Part shown: one piece after another, positions 24,787 to 32,992 of the stretch
How the letters are laid out: the number at the start of each line of letters is the position of its first letter
Numbering within the stretch: position 1 is the first letter of the stretch
Origin: RPQJ01 sp963777725
GTDB taxonomy: Bacteria > Pseudomonadota > Gammaproteobacteria > Steroidobacterales > Steroidobacteraceae
Assembly: GCA_963777725.1 (NCBI GenBank)
Contig: CAVZRR010000026.1
Span: 1-64,000, forward strand
Length of the DNA stretch: 64,000 nucleotides
Direction: 5' to 3'
Notes under the pieces: model-generated
The model's database searches: none
What the model saw: only the letters and a program-made list of their open reading frames with translations
What the model was told of the DNA's origin: nothing
Position numbers and translations under genes: made by a program

Positions 24787-25671
24787 TCATGGGTCATCGC
24801 GTCGGAACCTGCGGCGATAGCGGCTCGGCGACACGCCCACCTGCCGCGCGAATGCGGTGCAGAAATGACTTTGCCCGGCGAATCCCACGGCCGTGGCGAT
24901 CTCGCCGATCGACAGTGACGTCATCCGGAGCAGTTCGCTACCCCGCTCCAGGCGGGCGCGCCGTAGGTATCGGTGTGGCGTCATGCCGGTGGCGGCCTTG
25001 AACGTCTGTGAAAAGTGCGTCACGCCGACACCCACGCGCCGCGCGACGTCGGCCACCGACAGCGACTGGTCGAGGCGCTCGTGCATGAACTGCACGGCAA
25101 GGTGCGTCAGCAGCAGGCCGCTGCGCGAAGAGTGCGGCGCCGGAGCGCCGTTGCGCAACTTCAACGAGTGGCGCAGTTGCGCCAGCAGCGCGTTGCCGAG
25201 CACGGCCAGGTAGTCGGGCTCGTCGTCGTCGACATCGCCAGCGGTCGCCATCTTCTGCGTCAGCGTCACGATCAGGTTATCGACGAACGTGCGCGGCTCG
25301 CGCGAACGCCAGGCTGCGAGCCAGCCCGGCACGGCGTGGTCGTGCTCGAAACAGACCAGCGTGCCGGCACCGATGCCGCCGACCATGATGCTCGCGCGGA
25401 CGCCGGCCGGCACGATCGTGACCAGGCCAGGCATCGAGCGCTGGAATGCGTTGCCGGCCGCGACCCGATAGGAAAAAGGCTTGCCGCCCGTGTGCACGAA
25501 CAGCACGGGCGCCGCCAGCGGCGGCACCCGCAAGACCTCCAGCACGGCCTGGTGCCGCTCGATCAGGAATGCGGGCTCGGCCGGGATGCGACGCGCGAAC
25601 TCGGGAACCCCGACGAGGCTGCGGATCGCCGCGAGCGTGGCATTGGATCCGCGTTGCGTGGAGCGGCGCAT
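24787..25671 (-). CDS. AraC-family transcriptional regulator (AraC_N domain type)
   Basis: Protein of 294 residues. The N-terminal ligand domain has PPLAAPVLFVHTGGKPFSYR and VTIVPAGVRASIMVG. The C-terminal double helix-turn-helix has LSVADVARRVGVGVTHFSQTFKAATGMTPHRYL and LSIGEIATAVGFAGQSHFCTAFARQVGVSPSRYRR as two parts. ATG 25671 gives the usual family length; upstream codons overlap the fadL promoter region. It lies 112 bases from the divergent fadL gene and just upstream of the nitronate monooxygenase-like gene, so it may control either. The effector is unknown. Confidence 0.9.
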   Translation of the reverse strand: MRRSTQRGSNATLAAIRSLVGVPEFARRIPAEPAFLIERHQAVLEVLRVPPLAAPVLFVHTGGKPFSYRVAAGNAFQRSMPGLVTIVPAGVRASIMVGGIGAGTLVCFEHDHAVPGWLAAWRSREPRTFVDNLIVTLTQKMATAGDVDDDEPDYLAVLGNALLAQLRHSLKLRNGAPAPHSSRSGLLLTHLAVQFMHERLDQSLSVADVARRVGVGVTHFSQTFKAATGMTPHRYLRRARLERGSELLRMTSLSIGEIATAVGFAGQSHFCTAFARQVGVSPSRYRRRFRRDDP

Positions 25672-25783
25672 GGCCGCCAGTCTAGGTGAAAGAAAACGCA
25701 AAAGGCCGGACTCTTTACCGCAAGTCGTCGCCATCCGCCGAGCTACCGTGCAGCTCGACCATCTCCTTGGATTCGCCACCCTG

Positions 25784-27073
25784 ATGATCGACTGCAGCTG
25801 CATCCGCTCCCCGGCCCGCGCCGCCCTGCTCTGCCTGTTTGCAATTTCATTCACGCCGGCCGCGTGGCCCGGCGCCCTGCGGATCACCGAATCGGGCGGC
25901 ACCGACATGGCCATGGCCGGGGCCGGCCGCGCGGCGTTCGCGACCGATGCCACCACGCTCGCCGCCAATCCAGCCGGCATGTCGCGCCTCGACGGCAGCC
26001 AACTCGCCGTCGCGCTGCTGCCCGCGCGGCTCGACCTGGAATTCGACCCCGACGACCCGGCGTTGCGCGCGGCCACCAATCGCGATGGCACCACGCTGCT
26101 CGGTTCCGCGTATTTCGTGCACACGGCGGAGCGCGTCTCGTGGGGCCTCGGCGTCTACGGCGACTTCGGGCTCAGCTTCGATTTCGACCGCGACTGGGCG
26201 GGCCGCCGCTTGATCGAGGACGCCTCGCTGCAATCGCTCAGCCTGACACCCGCGGTCTCGTGGCGGCTGACCGATGCGGTCGACGTCGGGCTCTCGCTCA
26301 ACGCGCAGTTCGCCCGGACCGACGTCGCACTCGCGGTGAACAACGACGCGGCGATCTACGGGCCGCCGGCCGGGCTGCCCGACGGGCGGCTGCGTCTCGA
26401 CGGCGAGTCCTGGGACCTGGGTGCCAGTCTCGGCGTGCTGTACCGGCCCGACGACGCTACGCGACTGGGCCTCGCCTGGACCTCGGCCACCGATCACCGC
26501 TTCGACCTCGACGTCACTGCGACCGAGCTGCATCCCGTGCCGGCGGCGATGCTCGCTGCAATGGGCGAACCGCTCATCGCGATGGACTTCCCGCAGCAGT
26601 TGCTGGCGAGCGGTGTCCGGCAGATCACGGCTGCGACGTCGGTCGCCGCCAGCATCGCGTGGCAGGACTGGTCCCGTCCCGGGGCAGCGCGGCTGCAGAC
26701 CGGCGCACTTCGCGCAAGGATCTTCCCGCACGGGCTCGACGACACCTGGCACGCGTCGCTGGGCGTGCGCCACCAGCTGTCGCCGGATTGGCGGATCGCG
26801 GCCGGCATCGGCTACGACAGCGACCCGTCCGACGACCACCCGGTACCGATCTACTTCCCGATGACGGCCCAGTGGCGCACCGCAGTTGGAATCGAGTACG
26901 AGCCGCACCCGGGCCTGGTCGTGCGCTGCGCGTATTCGCTGCTGAGCCAGGACGCGGTCCGAGTCGACCCGCAGTACCAGCCGCTGCCACTGCCGGGTGC
27001 CACCGCAGTGCCCGGGCAGTTCGAACGGAGCCGCCTGCACGTCCTGGCCCTAAGCATCGAGCGAGCGTGGTGA
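25784..27073 (+). CDS. OmpP1/FadL-family outer-membrane transporter
   Basis: Protein of 429 residues with a signal peptide (residues 1-30, AALLCLFAISFTPAAWPGA). The plug motif of FadL proteins follows: ITESGGTDMAMAGAGRAAFA and TLAANPAGMSRLDG. The remainder is amphipathic beta strands ending in an aromatic residue (LALSIERAW), as needed for outer-membrane insertion. FadL channels admit long-chain fatty acids or other hydrophobic compounds. Its position among acyl-CoA genes suggests uptake of their substrate. An upstream frame extends to 25481 but has no signal peptide. Confidence 0.9.
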   Translation: MIDCSCIRSPARAALLCLFAISFTPAAWPGALRITESGGTDMAMAGAGRAAFATDATTLAANPAGMSRLDGSQLAVALLPARLDLEFDPDDPALRAATNRDGTTLLGSAYFVHTAERVSWGLGVYGDFGLSFDFDRDWAGRRLIEDASLQSLSLTPAVSWRLTDAVDVGLSLNAQFARTDVALAVNNDAAIYGPPAGLPDGRLRLDGESWDLGASLGVLYRPDDATRLGLAWTSATDHRFDLDVTATELHPVPAAMLAAMGEPLIAMDFPQQLLASGVRQITAATSVAASIAWQDWSRPGAARLQTGALRARIFPHGLDDTWHASLGVRHQLSPDWRIAAGIGYDSDPSDDHPVPIYFPMTAQWRTAVGIEYEPHPGLVVRCAYSLLSQDAVRVDPQYQPLPLPGATAVPGQFERSRLHVLALSIERAW

Positions 27074-27079
27074 CGGACG

Positions 27080-27100
27080 GGCCGTGAGATCATCACGGCC
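27080..27100. promoter_or_regulatory. Perfect inverted repeat just upstream of nnrS
   Basis: GGCCGTGA at 27080-27087 and TCACGGCC at 27093-27100 form a perfect 8-base inverted repeat around a 5-base centre. It lies in the 31-base gap between fadL and nnrS, ending four bases before the nnrS ATG. It may be an operator or a hairpin that covers the nnrS ribosome site. No Shine-Dalgarno is seen outside it. Confidence 0.45.
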
Positions 27101-27104
27101 GGCC

Positions 27105-28274
27105 ATGAAAACCAGCCTCTTCACTTACGGTTTCCGCCCGTTCTTCCTCGGCGCCGGCCTGGCTGCGCTGCTCCTGGTGCCGGCGTGGGCTGCAAGCTTC
27201 ACGCTGGGCTGGCCGCTCGCGACGTCGTGGCCACCGATGTCGTGGCACGCGCACGAGATGCTGTTCGGCTTCGTCTGCGCGGCGATCGCCGGATTCCTGT
27301 TGACGTCGGTACCGAGCTGGACCGGCCAGAAGGGATTTGCGGGCCTTCCGCTGGTGTCGATGGCTGCACTCTGGTTGCTCGGTCGGGTACTCGTCGGAAG
27401 CTCTGCATGCTGGCCGTTCGGGCTGGTGGCCGCAGTGGACCTGGCCTTCCTGCCGGCACTCGGCGCACTGATCGGCTGGCCGCTGGTCCGTGAGCGCAAC
27501 CGCAACACGCCGCTGCTGCTCGTCCTGTTCCTGCTGTGGTCGTGCAACGCCGTCTTTCACGTCGGCCTGTGGCGCGATGACCCCGCACTCGCACGGCAGG
27601 CTCTGCTGGCCGGCGTCAACCTCGCGCTAATCCTCGTCACGGTGATCGGCGGGCGCATCACGCCCTCCTTCACCGCAACGGCATTGCGCCAGCGTGGTGT
27701 CGACGCCACCGTGCGTTCCCGGCGCGCCATGACTCCGGTCGTCGTGGCGCTGATGGTCGCCGTCGCGGCGATCGACCTGGTGCGGCCGGGCAGCGTGCTT
27801 GCGGGTGCGGTCGCGCTCGCTGCGGCAGCGGCCCAGGCCGCGCGACTCGCGCAGTGGCAGGGGCACCGCACGCTGCGCGACCCGATCGTCTGGATCCTGC
27901 ACGCGGCCTATGCCTGGCTGCCGATCGGTCTCGCGTTGAAGTCGCTGGCCCTGCTCGCGGGCGTCGCCGCGGCGGCGTTCTGGCTGCACGCGCTGACGAT
28001 CGGGTCGCTGGCGACGATGATCCTCGGCGTGATGACTCGCGTGTCGCTCGGCCATACCGGGCGTTCGCTGCAACTGCACCGGCTGACCGTGCTGGCTTAC
28101 CTGCTGTTGTCGGCCAGCGTGCTGGTGCGGGTCTTCGGCGCGGCAGGCTCCTGGCTCGGCTACACCACCGTCATCGCGGCGAGCGCCGCGCTGTGGACGG
28201 CGGCCTTCGCGTCGTTTCTCTGGGTGTACGCGCCGATCCTGCTCGCGCCTCGCGTCGCCAGTCGGTCCTCATGA
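27105..28274 (+). CDS. nnrS: NnrS family heme/copper membrane protein
   Basis: Integral membrane protein of 389 residues with about twelve helices. Family motifs are the N-terminal LFTYGFRPFFLGAG and WHAHEMLFGFVCAAIAGFLL, with later conserved segments IGGRITPSF and HALTIGSLATMILGVMTR. NnrS proteins bind heme and copper and protect cells from nitric oxide; they accompany denitrification and NO-stress genes. It lies between fadL and an acyl-CoA dehydrogenase, far from the heme-copper operon, and is followed by the convergent acadA-type gene with a six-base overlap. The ATG at 27105 is chosen over one 21 bases earlier because the family starts near MKTSLFTYGFRP. Confidence 0.9.
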   Translation: MKTSLFTYGFRPFFLGAGLAALLLVPAWAASFTLGWPLATSWPPMSWHAHEMLFGFVCAAIAGFLLTSVPSWTGQKGFAGLPLVSMAALWLLGRVLVGSSACWPFGLVAAVDLAFLPALGALIGWPLVRERNRNTPLLLVLFLLWSCNAVFHVGLWRDDPALARQALLAGVNLALILVTVIGGRITPSFTATALRQRGVDATVRSRRAMTPVVVALMVAVAAIDLVRPGSVLAGAVALAAAAAQAARLAQWQGHRTLRDPIVWILHAAYAWLPIGLALKSLALLAGVAAAAFWLHALTIGSLATMILGVMTRVSLGHTGRSLQLHRLTVLAYLLLSASVLVRVFGAAGSWLGYTTVIAASAALWTAAFASFLWVYAPILLAPRVASRSS

Positions 28275-29519
28275 CAGGCCGCCCGGATTCATCCACCGGC
28301 CGATGCTGGTCCGGTCCTCCGCCGCAATCTTCATCTCCTGCTTGGCGACGCTGCGCAGGTGCACCTCGTCCGGCCCGTCGGCGAGACGCAGCACCCGGCC
28401 CCAGGTCCAGAGGTCCGCGAGCGGCGTGTCCGGGCTCAGGCCCATCGCGCCGAAGACCTGCATCGCGCGATCGCAGACGGCGGTCTGCACCTGCGGCACG
28501 AGCGCCTTGATCATCGCCACCTCGCGCGCGGCGCCCTTCGGCCCGTGCCGGTCGATCAGCCACGCGGCCTTGAGCACCAGCAGCCGCGCCTGCTCGATCT
28601 CGATGCGCGAGCGCGCGATCCACTCGGCCACCGTGCCGTGCTGGTGCAGGTAGCGGCCGAAGGTGCGCCGCTCCGCGGCCCGCGCGCACATCAGCTCGAG
28701 CGCGAGCTCGGCCTGGCCGATCGAGCGCATGCAGTGGTGGATCCGGCCCGGCCCGAGCCGCGCCTGCGCGATCGCGAAGCCCGCCCCTGCCTCGTGGATC
28801 AGGTTGGTCGCCGGCACGCGCACCTCGCGATAGAGGATCTCGCAGTGTCCCTCGGGCGAGGTGTGGTTCATGACCGGCACGTTGCGGACGACCTCGACGC
28901 CCGGCGCGTCCAGCGGCACCAGGATCATGCTGTGGCGGCGGTGCGGCTCGGCGTCGGGATCGGTCACCCCCATCACGATCGAGATCCGGCAGTGCGGATG
29001 CGCCGCGCCCGAAATGAACCACTTGCGGCCGCTCACGACGTACTCGTCGCCGTCGCGGCGAATCGCGGTCTGGATGTTGGTCGCGTCGGACGACGCGACG
29101 TCGGGCTCGGTCATCGCGAAGCACGAGCGGATCGTCCCCTCGAGCAGCGGGACGAGCCACTGCTCGCGCTGCGCCGGCGTCGCGAACAGGTGCAGGATCT
29201 CCATGTTGCCGGTGTCCGGCGCGCTGCAGTTGAAGACCTCGGAGGCCCACATCACGCGACCCATGATCTCGGCGAGCGGCGCGTACTCGAGGTTGGTGAG
29301 GCGCGTGCCCGGTTCGTCGTCGCGCAGCGCGGGCAGGAACAGGTTCCAGAGCCCCTCGGAGCGCGCCAGCGCCTTGAGGTCTTCCATGCACGGCGGGTGA
29401 GGATTGCCGGCGGCGACGTCGCGGCGCCATTGCGGCACGACGGGCAGCACGCGATCGTCGATGAACTCGCGCACGCGCTGCCGCAGCTGCTCGACCCGGG
29501 GTGAGTACTCGAAATCCAT
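28269..29519 (-). CDS. Acyl-CoA dehydrogenase (ACAD11-like)
   Basis: FAD enzyme of 416 residues, the longer ACAD type. Features are FNCSAPDTGNMEILHLFAT, SCFAMTEPDVASSDATNIQT, VSGRKWFISGA, HTSPEGHCEILYREVRVP, ARLGPGRIHHCMRSIGQAE and RRTFGRYLHQHGTVAEWIA. These are typical of ACAD10/11-like bacterial enzymes acting on longer or hydroxylated acyl-CoAs, which pair well with the APH-type kinase at 22264. ATG 29519 has GAGGAGA five bases upstream. It is convergent with nnrS and divergent from the HxlR-type regulator. Confidence 0.92.
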   Translation of the reverse strand: MDFEYSPRVEQLRQRVREFIDDRVLPVVPQWRRDVAAGNPHPPCMEDLKALARSEGLWNLFLPALRDDEPGTRLTNLEYAPLAEIMGRVMWASEVFNCSAPDTGNMEILHLFATPAQREQWLVPLLEGTIRSCFAMTEPDVASSDATNIQTAIRRDGDEYVVSGRKWFISGAAHPHCRISIVMGVTDPDAEPHRRHSMILVPLDAPGVEVVRNVPVMNHTSPEGHCEILYREVRVPATNLIHEAGAGFAIAQARLGPGRIHHCMRSIGQAELALELMCARAAERRTFGRYLHQHGTVAEWIARSRIEIEQARLLVLKAAWLIDRHGPKGAAREVAMIKALVPQVQTAVCDRAMQVFGAMGLSPDTPLADLWTWGRVLRLADGPDEVHLRSVAKQEMKIAAEDRTSIGRWMNPGGLS

Positions 29520-29575
29520 GGCGGTCTCCTCGTTCGGCCAGGGCCGGCGCCGTGCGCCGGCTTGCTTGATGAAAC

Positions 29576-29581
29576 TATAAT
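29576..29581 (+). promoter_or_regulatory. Consensus -10 box of the double-HxlR gene
   Basis: TATAAT at 29576-29581 in the 67-base gap between the divergent acyl-CoA dehydrogenase and the HxlR-type gene. Transcription would begin near 29588. An ATG at 29587 would then be almost leaderless, so ATG 29617 or 29626 may be the real start. No clear -35 hexamer is visible. Confidence 0.5.
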
Positions 29582-29586
29582 GCCTG

Positions 29587-30570
29587 ATGCCAGACGCGAG
29601 CCGCCGTCGCGCGGCCATGCCGCGGATGATCCGCGCGAACTCGGTTTCGCGCGCGCTGGCCGTGATCGGCGATCGCTGGTCGCTGCTGATGCTGGCCGCG
29701 GCTTTCCAGGGCGCCCGGCGCTTCGACGACTGGCGACGCGGCATCGGCATCGCCACCAACGTGCTGGCCGAACGGCTCAACCGGCTGGTCGACAACGGCT
29801 GCCTGGTGCGCGTGCCGGTCGGCGAAGGCCAGCGACGCCAGGAGTACCGGTTGACGCCGATGGGCGCGGCCTTCTATCCGACGGCACTGATGTTCTGGCG
29901 TTTCGACCGGCGCTGGTCGCGCAAGCGGCGCCTGCAGCCCGCATCGCTGGTGCACACGCGCTGCTCGAGCCGGACGACCCCGACGCTGGTCTGCGCGGCG
30001 TGTCGCCAGCCGGTGCACGCGCGTGACGTCCGCTACGTGGATGGCCCGGGTGCTGGCGCGGAGCGCATGCCGCCGCCCAAGGTTTCGCGCCGCTCGAGCG
30101 TGCGGCTCGACGACGGCGCCGAGCTCGAGATGCTGGTCGGCGATTCGATCGACTATTTCGGCGACCGCTGGACGCAGCAGGTGCTGGCCGCGTTCTTCCT
30201 CGGCGCGCACCGCTACGAGGAGATCCGCGCGCAGACGCGCATCTCGACCAACATCCTCGCCGACCGGCTGAAGCTGCTCACGGAGCACGGGATGCTCGCC
30301 CGCCGGGCCAGTCGCGCGGATCCGGCGCGCACCGAGTACGCGCTGACCGCCAAGGGCATGGACGTCTATCCGATCATCCTCACGCTGATGAAGTGGGGTG
30401 ATCGCTGGCTCGCGACCCGTGACGGGCCGCCGCTGCTCCTGTACCACGCCCCCTGCGGCCAGCATCTCGATCCGATCGTGGTCTGCGACGCCTGCGACGT
30501 CGAAATCGATCCGCGCGAGGTCTCGTTTCGCCGCGCCGCGGCCGCGGTCAAGCGGGCTCCCGCACCGTGA
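29587..30570 (+). CDS. Transcriptional regulator with two tandem HxlR domains
   Basis: Protein of 327 residues made of two winged-helix HxlR domains. The first (about 20-110) has SRALAVIGDRWSLLMLAAAFQGARRFDDW and TNVLAERLNRLVDNGCL as separate parts. The second (about 180-275) has VGDSIDYFGDRWTQQVLAAFF and STNILADRLKLLTEHGML. Each is followed by a segment with a CxxC pair (VCAACRQP; VCDACDVE). HxlR proteins normally have one domain and act as dimers, so this looks like a covalent dimer. The paired CxxC motifs could bind zinc or sense redox; that is inference. The start is uncertain (29587, 29617 or 29626). It likely controls the flanking ACAD and SDR genes. Confidence 0.85.
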   Translation: MPDASRRRAAMPRMIRANSVSRALAVIGDRWSLLMLAAAFQGARRFDDWRRGIGIATNVLAERLNRLVDNGCLVRVPVGEGQRRQEYRLTPMGAAFYPTALMFWRFDRRWSRKRRLQPASLVHTRCSSRTTPTLVCAACRQPVHARDVRYVDGPGAGAERMPPPKVSRRSSVRLDDGAELEMLVGDSIDYFGDRWTQQVLAAFFLGAHRYEEIRAQTRISTNILADRLKLLTEHGMLARRASRADPARTEYALTAKGMDVYPIILTLMKWGDRWLATRDGPPLLLYHAPCGQHLDPIVVCDACDVEIDPREVSFRRAAAAVKRAPAP

Positions 30571-31312
30571 TGCCGCCGTCCACGACGAGCGTCTGGCCGG
30601 TCAGGTAGGCGGCGGCGCGGGAAGCGAGGAACACGGCGACGCCACCGATGTCTTCCGGCTGCCCGATGCGGCGCACGGGCGTGCCCTGCTCGACGTTGCG
30701 CAGCAACTGCTCGTTCTGCCAAAGCGCGCGCGAGAAATCCGTCTTGATGAGGCCCGGCGCGATGCCATTGGCGCGGATGCCCTGCGGTCCCCACTCGATC
30801 GCGAGGTTGCGCACCAGCGCGAAATCCGCGGCCTTCGACATCCCGTAGACGCCGAGCGTGGCGCTGCCCTGGTTCGCGCCGATGCTCGAGACGATCGTGA
30901 TCGAGCCGCCGCCGTTCGCGGCCATCCTGGCCGCCGCCAGGTTGCACAGCCAGAAATTGCTGCGCACGTTCGTGTTCATGATCCGCTCGTACGCGTCGTC
31001 CGGCATGCGCGCCATGGGTCCGAAGTACGGATTGACGGCCGCGTTGCACACCAGGATGTCGAGGCGCCCCCAGTGCTCGATCGTCCGCTCCACCAGCGCC
31101 TCGAGCTGGCTGCGCTCCGCGACGTTGCACGGCACCGCGATGGCCTCGCCGCCGGCGTTCGCGATCGCCTCGACGACCGCATCGCAGGCCGCGGGCTTGC
31201 GGCTCGAGACGACCACGCGCGCGCCCGCCTGCGCCATGGCCTCGGCAATCGCGCGGCCGATGCCGCGACTCGAACCCGTGATGACGGCCACCTGGCCCTT
31301 GAGATCGAACAT
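30548..31312 (-). CDS. Short-chain dehydrogenase/reductase
   Basis: Classical SDR of 254 residues. The NAD(P) motif is TGSSRGIGRAIAEAMAQAGA, followed by LVCNAAVNP, the catalytic Ser in VSSIGANQG and YGMSK (Tyr-x-x-x-Lys), and IAPGLIKTDF. The YLTGQTLVVDGG ending is typical of 3-oxoacyl-ACP reductase and hydroxysteroid dehydrogenase types. ATG 31312 begins directly before the first strand; the longer frame to 31345 has no ribosome site. It ends overlapping the HxlR gene by 23 bases and starts 56 bases from the palindromic operator at 31368, so it shares control with the operon at 15798. Confidence 0.9.
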   Translation of the reverse strand: MFDLKGQVAVITGSSRGIGRAIAEAMAQAGARVVVSSRKPAACDAVVEAIANAGGEAIAVPCNVAERSQLEALVERTIEHWGRLDILVCNAAVNPYFGPMARMPDDAYERIMNTNVRSNFWLCNLAAARMAANGGGSITIVSSIGANQGSATLGVYGMSKAADFALVRNLAIEWGPQGIRANGIAPGLIKTDFSRALWQNEQLLRNVEQGTPVRRIGQPEDIGGVAVFLASRAAAYLTGQTLVVDGGITVREPA

Positions 31313-31367
31313 GCGTCCGCCTGGTACGTGCTGCTCGCGGGACATCCCGCCGGCGCCAAGCTAGCAA

Positions 31368-31392
31368 TCTAACTTGCATTACGCAAGTTAGA
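31368..31392. promoter_or_regulatory. Long palindromic operator, second copy
   Basis: Arms TCTAACTTGCAT (31368-31379) and ACGCAAGTTAGA (31381-31392) match over 12 bases with one mismatch around a single T. The core CTTGCATTACGCAAG differs from CTTGCGTAACGCAAG at 15744 in two positions. It lies between the divergent SDR (ATG 31312) and ubiD (ATG 31452). Confidence 0.75.
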
Positions 31393-31403
31393 CTGTGTCG
31401 CGC

Positions 31404-31417
31404 TTGATGCACATCAG
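31404..31417 (+). promoter_or_regulatory. FNR-type box upstream of ubiD
   Basis: TTGATGCACATCAG matches TTGATnnnnATCAA in 9 of 10 defined positions. It is 34 bases before the ubiD ATG at 31452 and just beside the palindromic operator. Confidence 0.6.
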
Positions 31418-31451
31418 GGACGGCGCGGCGGCGACGGCGCGAAGATGCGCC

Positions 31452-32921
31452 ATGGCTTTCCACGACCTGCGGACATTCCTCGATCGACTCGAAGCTGGCG
31501 GCCGCCTGCGGCGGGTCACGCAGCCGGTCGACCCCAACCTCGAGAGCACGGCGTTCTGCCTGCGGACCCAGCGGGCGCAGGGCCCCGCGCTGCTGTTCGA
31601 GAACCCCGTGGGCTCGTCGCACGCGCTGCTCGGCAACCTGTTCGGGCACCGCAGCCGCGTCGAGGCGGCGCTCTCCGGTCGGCCGCTCTCCTCGCTGCGC
31701 GAGCTGGGCGAACTGCTCGCAGCGGTGAAGGAGCCGCGCTGGCCGGGCAGCCTGCGCCAGGCGCTCGCGGCCTGGCCGGAGTTCGCGCAACTCGCGCACG
31801 TCGCGCCGCGCCGCGTGACGGACGCGGCGTTCCGCGAGGTCGTCACCAGCGGCGCCGACGTGGACGTGAACCGGCTGCCCATCCAGCGCTGCTGGCCCGG
31901 GGACGTCGGGCCGCTGGTCACCATCGCGATGGTGGTCACGCGCGGCACGCGCCGCGAGCGGCAGAACGTCGCGATCTACCGCCAGCAGGTCATCGCCCCC
32001 AACCGCGTGATCATGCGCTGGCTGCCGCACCGCGGCGGCGCGCTCGACTACGCGGACTGGCGCAGCACGCATCCCGACCGCCCGTTCCCCGTGCTGGTGG
32101 CGATCGGTGCCGACCCGGCGACGCTGCTGGCCGCCGTCGCTCCCGTGCCCGATACGCTCTCCGAATACGAGTTCGCGGGGCTGCTGCGCGGCGAGCGCAC
32201 GCGCGTCTGGCACAGCGAACTCACCGGGCTCGATGCGCCGGCCGGCGCCGAGATCGTGCTCGAGGGGTTCATCCATCCGGGCGACACGGCGCTCGAGGGA
32301 CCGTTCGGCGACCACACCGGCTACTACAACGCGCAGGGCGAATTCCCGGTGCTGACGATCGAGCGGATGTCGCTGCGTCGCGACGCGATCTACCACGGCA
32401 GCTACATGGGCCGCGCGCCGCACGACGAGCCTTCGGTGCTGGCGATGGCGCTGAACGACGTGTTCGTGCCGATCCTGCGCAAGGTGTTCCCGGAGATCGT
32501 CGATTTCCACCTGCCGCCGGAAGCCTGCTCGTACCGGATCGCCGTGGTCAGCATCCGCAAGCAGTATGCGGGCCACGCGCGCCGCGTGATGATGGCCGTC
32601 TGGTCGTACCTGCGGCAGTTCACCTACACGAAGTTCGTGATCGTCACCGACGACGACATCGACGTGCGGGACTGGGCCCAGGTGATCTGGGCGGTCTCGA
32701 CGCGAGTGGATCCGGCGCGGGACAGCCTGCTCGTCGAGAATACGCCGGTCGATTACCTCGACTTTTCGAGCCCGGTGCCGAACCTCGGCTCGAAGCTCGG
32801 GCTGGACGCCACCAACAAGTGGCCGGGCGAGACGACGCGCGCCTGGAGCCGCCCGATCGCGCTCGACGCGGACGTCGAGCGGCGCGTGGACGGGCTCTGG
32901 AAGGCGGTCTTCGAGCCGTGA
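31452..32921 (+). CDS. ubiD: 4-hydroxy-3-polyprenylbenzoate decarboxylase UbiD
   Basis: Protein of 489 residues that removes the ring carboxylate in ubiquinone synthesis, using prenylated FMN from UbiX. It matches E. coli UbiD along its length: FHDLRTFLDRLEAGGRLRRV, QRCWPGDVGPLVT, RQNVAIYRQQ, MRWLPHRGGALDY, EGPFGDHTGYYN, FPEIVDFHLPPEACSYR and GLDATNKWPGET. The ATG at 31452 gives the family start; a frame from 31395 adds a leader that overlaps the FNR box. Its association here with ubiU, ubiV and ubiT, each behind an FNR-type site, points to an anaerobic ubiquinone module. No ubiX is in the window. Confidence 0.95.
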   Translation: MAFHDLRTFLDRLEAGGRLRRVTQPVDPNLESTAFCLRTQRAQGPALLFENPVGSSHALLGNLFGHRSRVEAALSGRPLSSLRELGELLAAVKEPRWPGSLRQALAAWPEFAQLAHVAPRRVTDAAFREVVTSGADVDVNRLPIQRCWPGDVGPLVTIAMVVTRGTRRERQNVAIYRQQVIAPNRVIMRWLPHRGGALDYADWRSTHPDRPFPVLVAIGADPATLLAAVAPVPDTLSEYEFAGLLRGERTRVWHSELTGLDAPAGAEIVLEGFIHPGDTALEGPFGDHTGYYNAQGEFPVLTIERMSLRRDAIYHGSYMGRAPHDEPSVLAMALNDVFVPILRKVFPEIVDFHLPPEACSYRIAVVSIRKQYAGHARRVMMAVWSYLRQFTYTKFVIVTDDDIDVRDWAQVIWAVSTRVDPARDSLLVENTPVDYLDFSSPVPNLGSKLGLDATNKWPGETTRAWSRPIALDADVERRVDGLWKAVFEP

Positions 32922-32922
32922 A

Positions 32923-32936
32923 CTGATCCAGGTCAA
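32923..32936 (+). promoter_or_regulatory. FNR-type box upstream of ubiU
   Basis: CTGATCCAGGTCAA, a degenerate FNR/DNR site (8 of 10 against TTGATnnnnATCAA; 9 of 10 if TTGAT/GTCAA half-sites are allowed), begins two bases after the ubiD stop. It is 56 bases before the ubiU ATG at 32993. Confidence 0.5.
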
Positions 32937-32992
32937 GGCAGCATCGGCGAGCGTGGGCGACCATGCCGCGCCCAACCACCCGCGGAGTCGCG

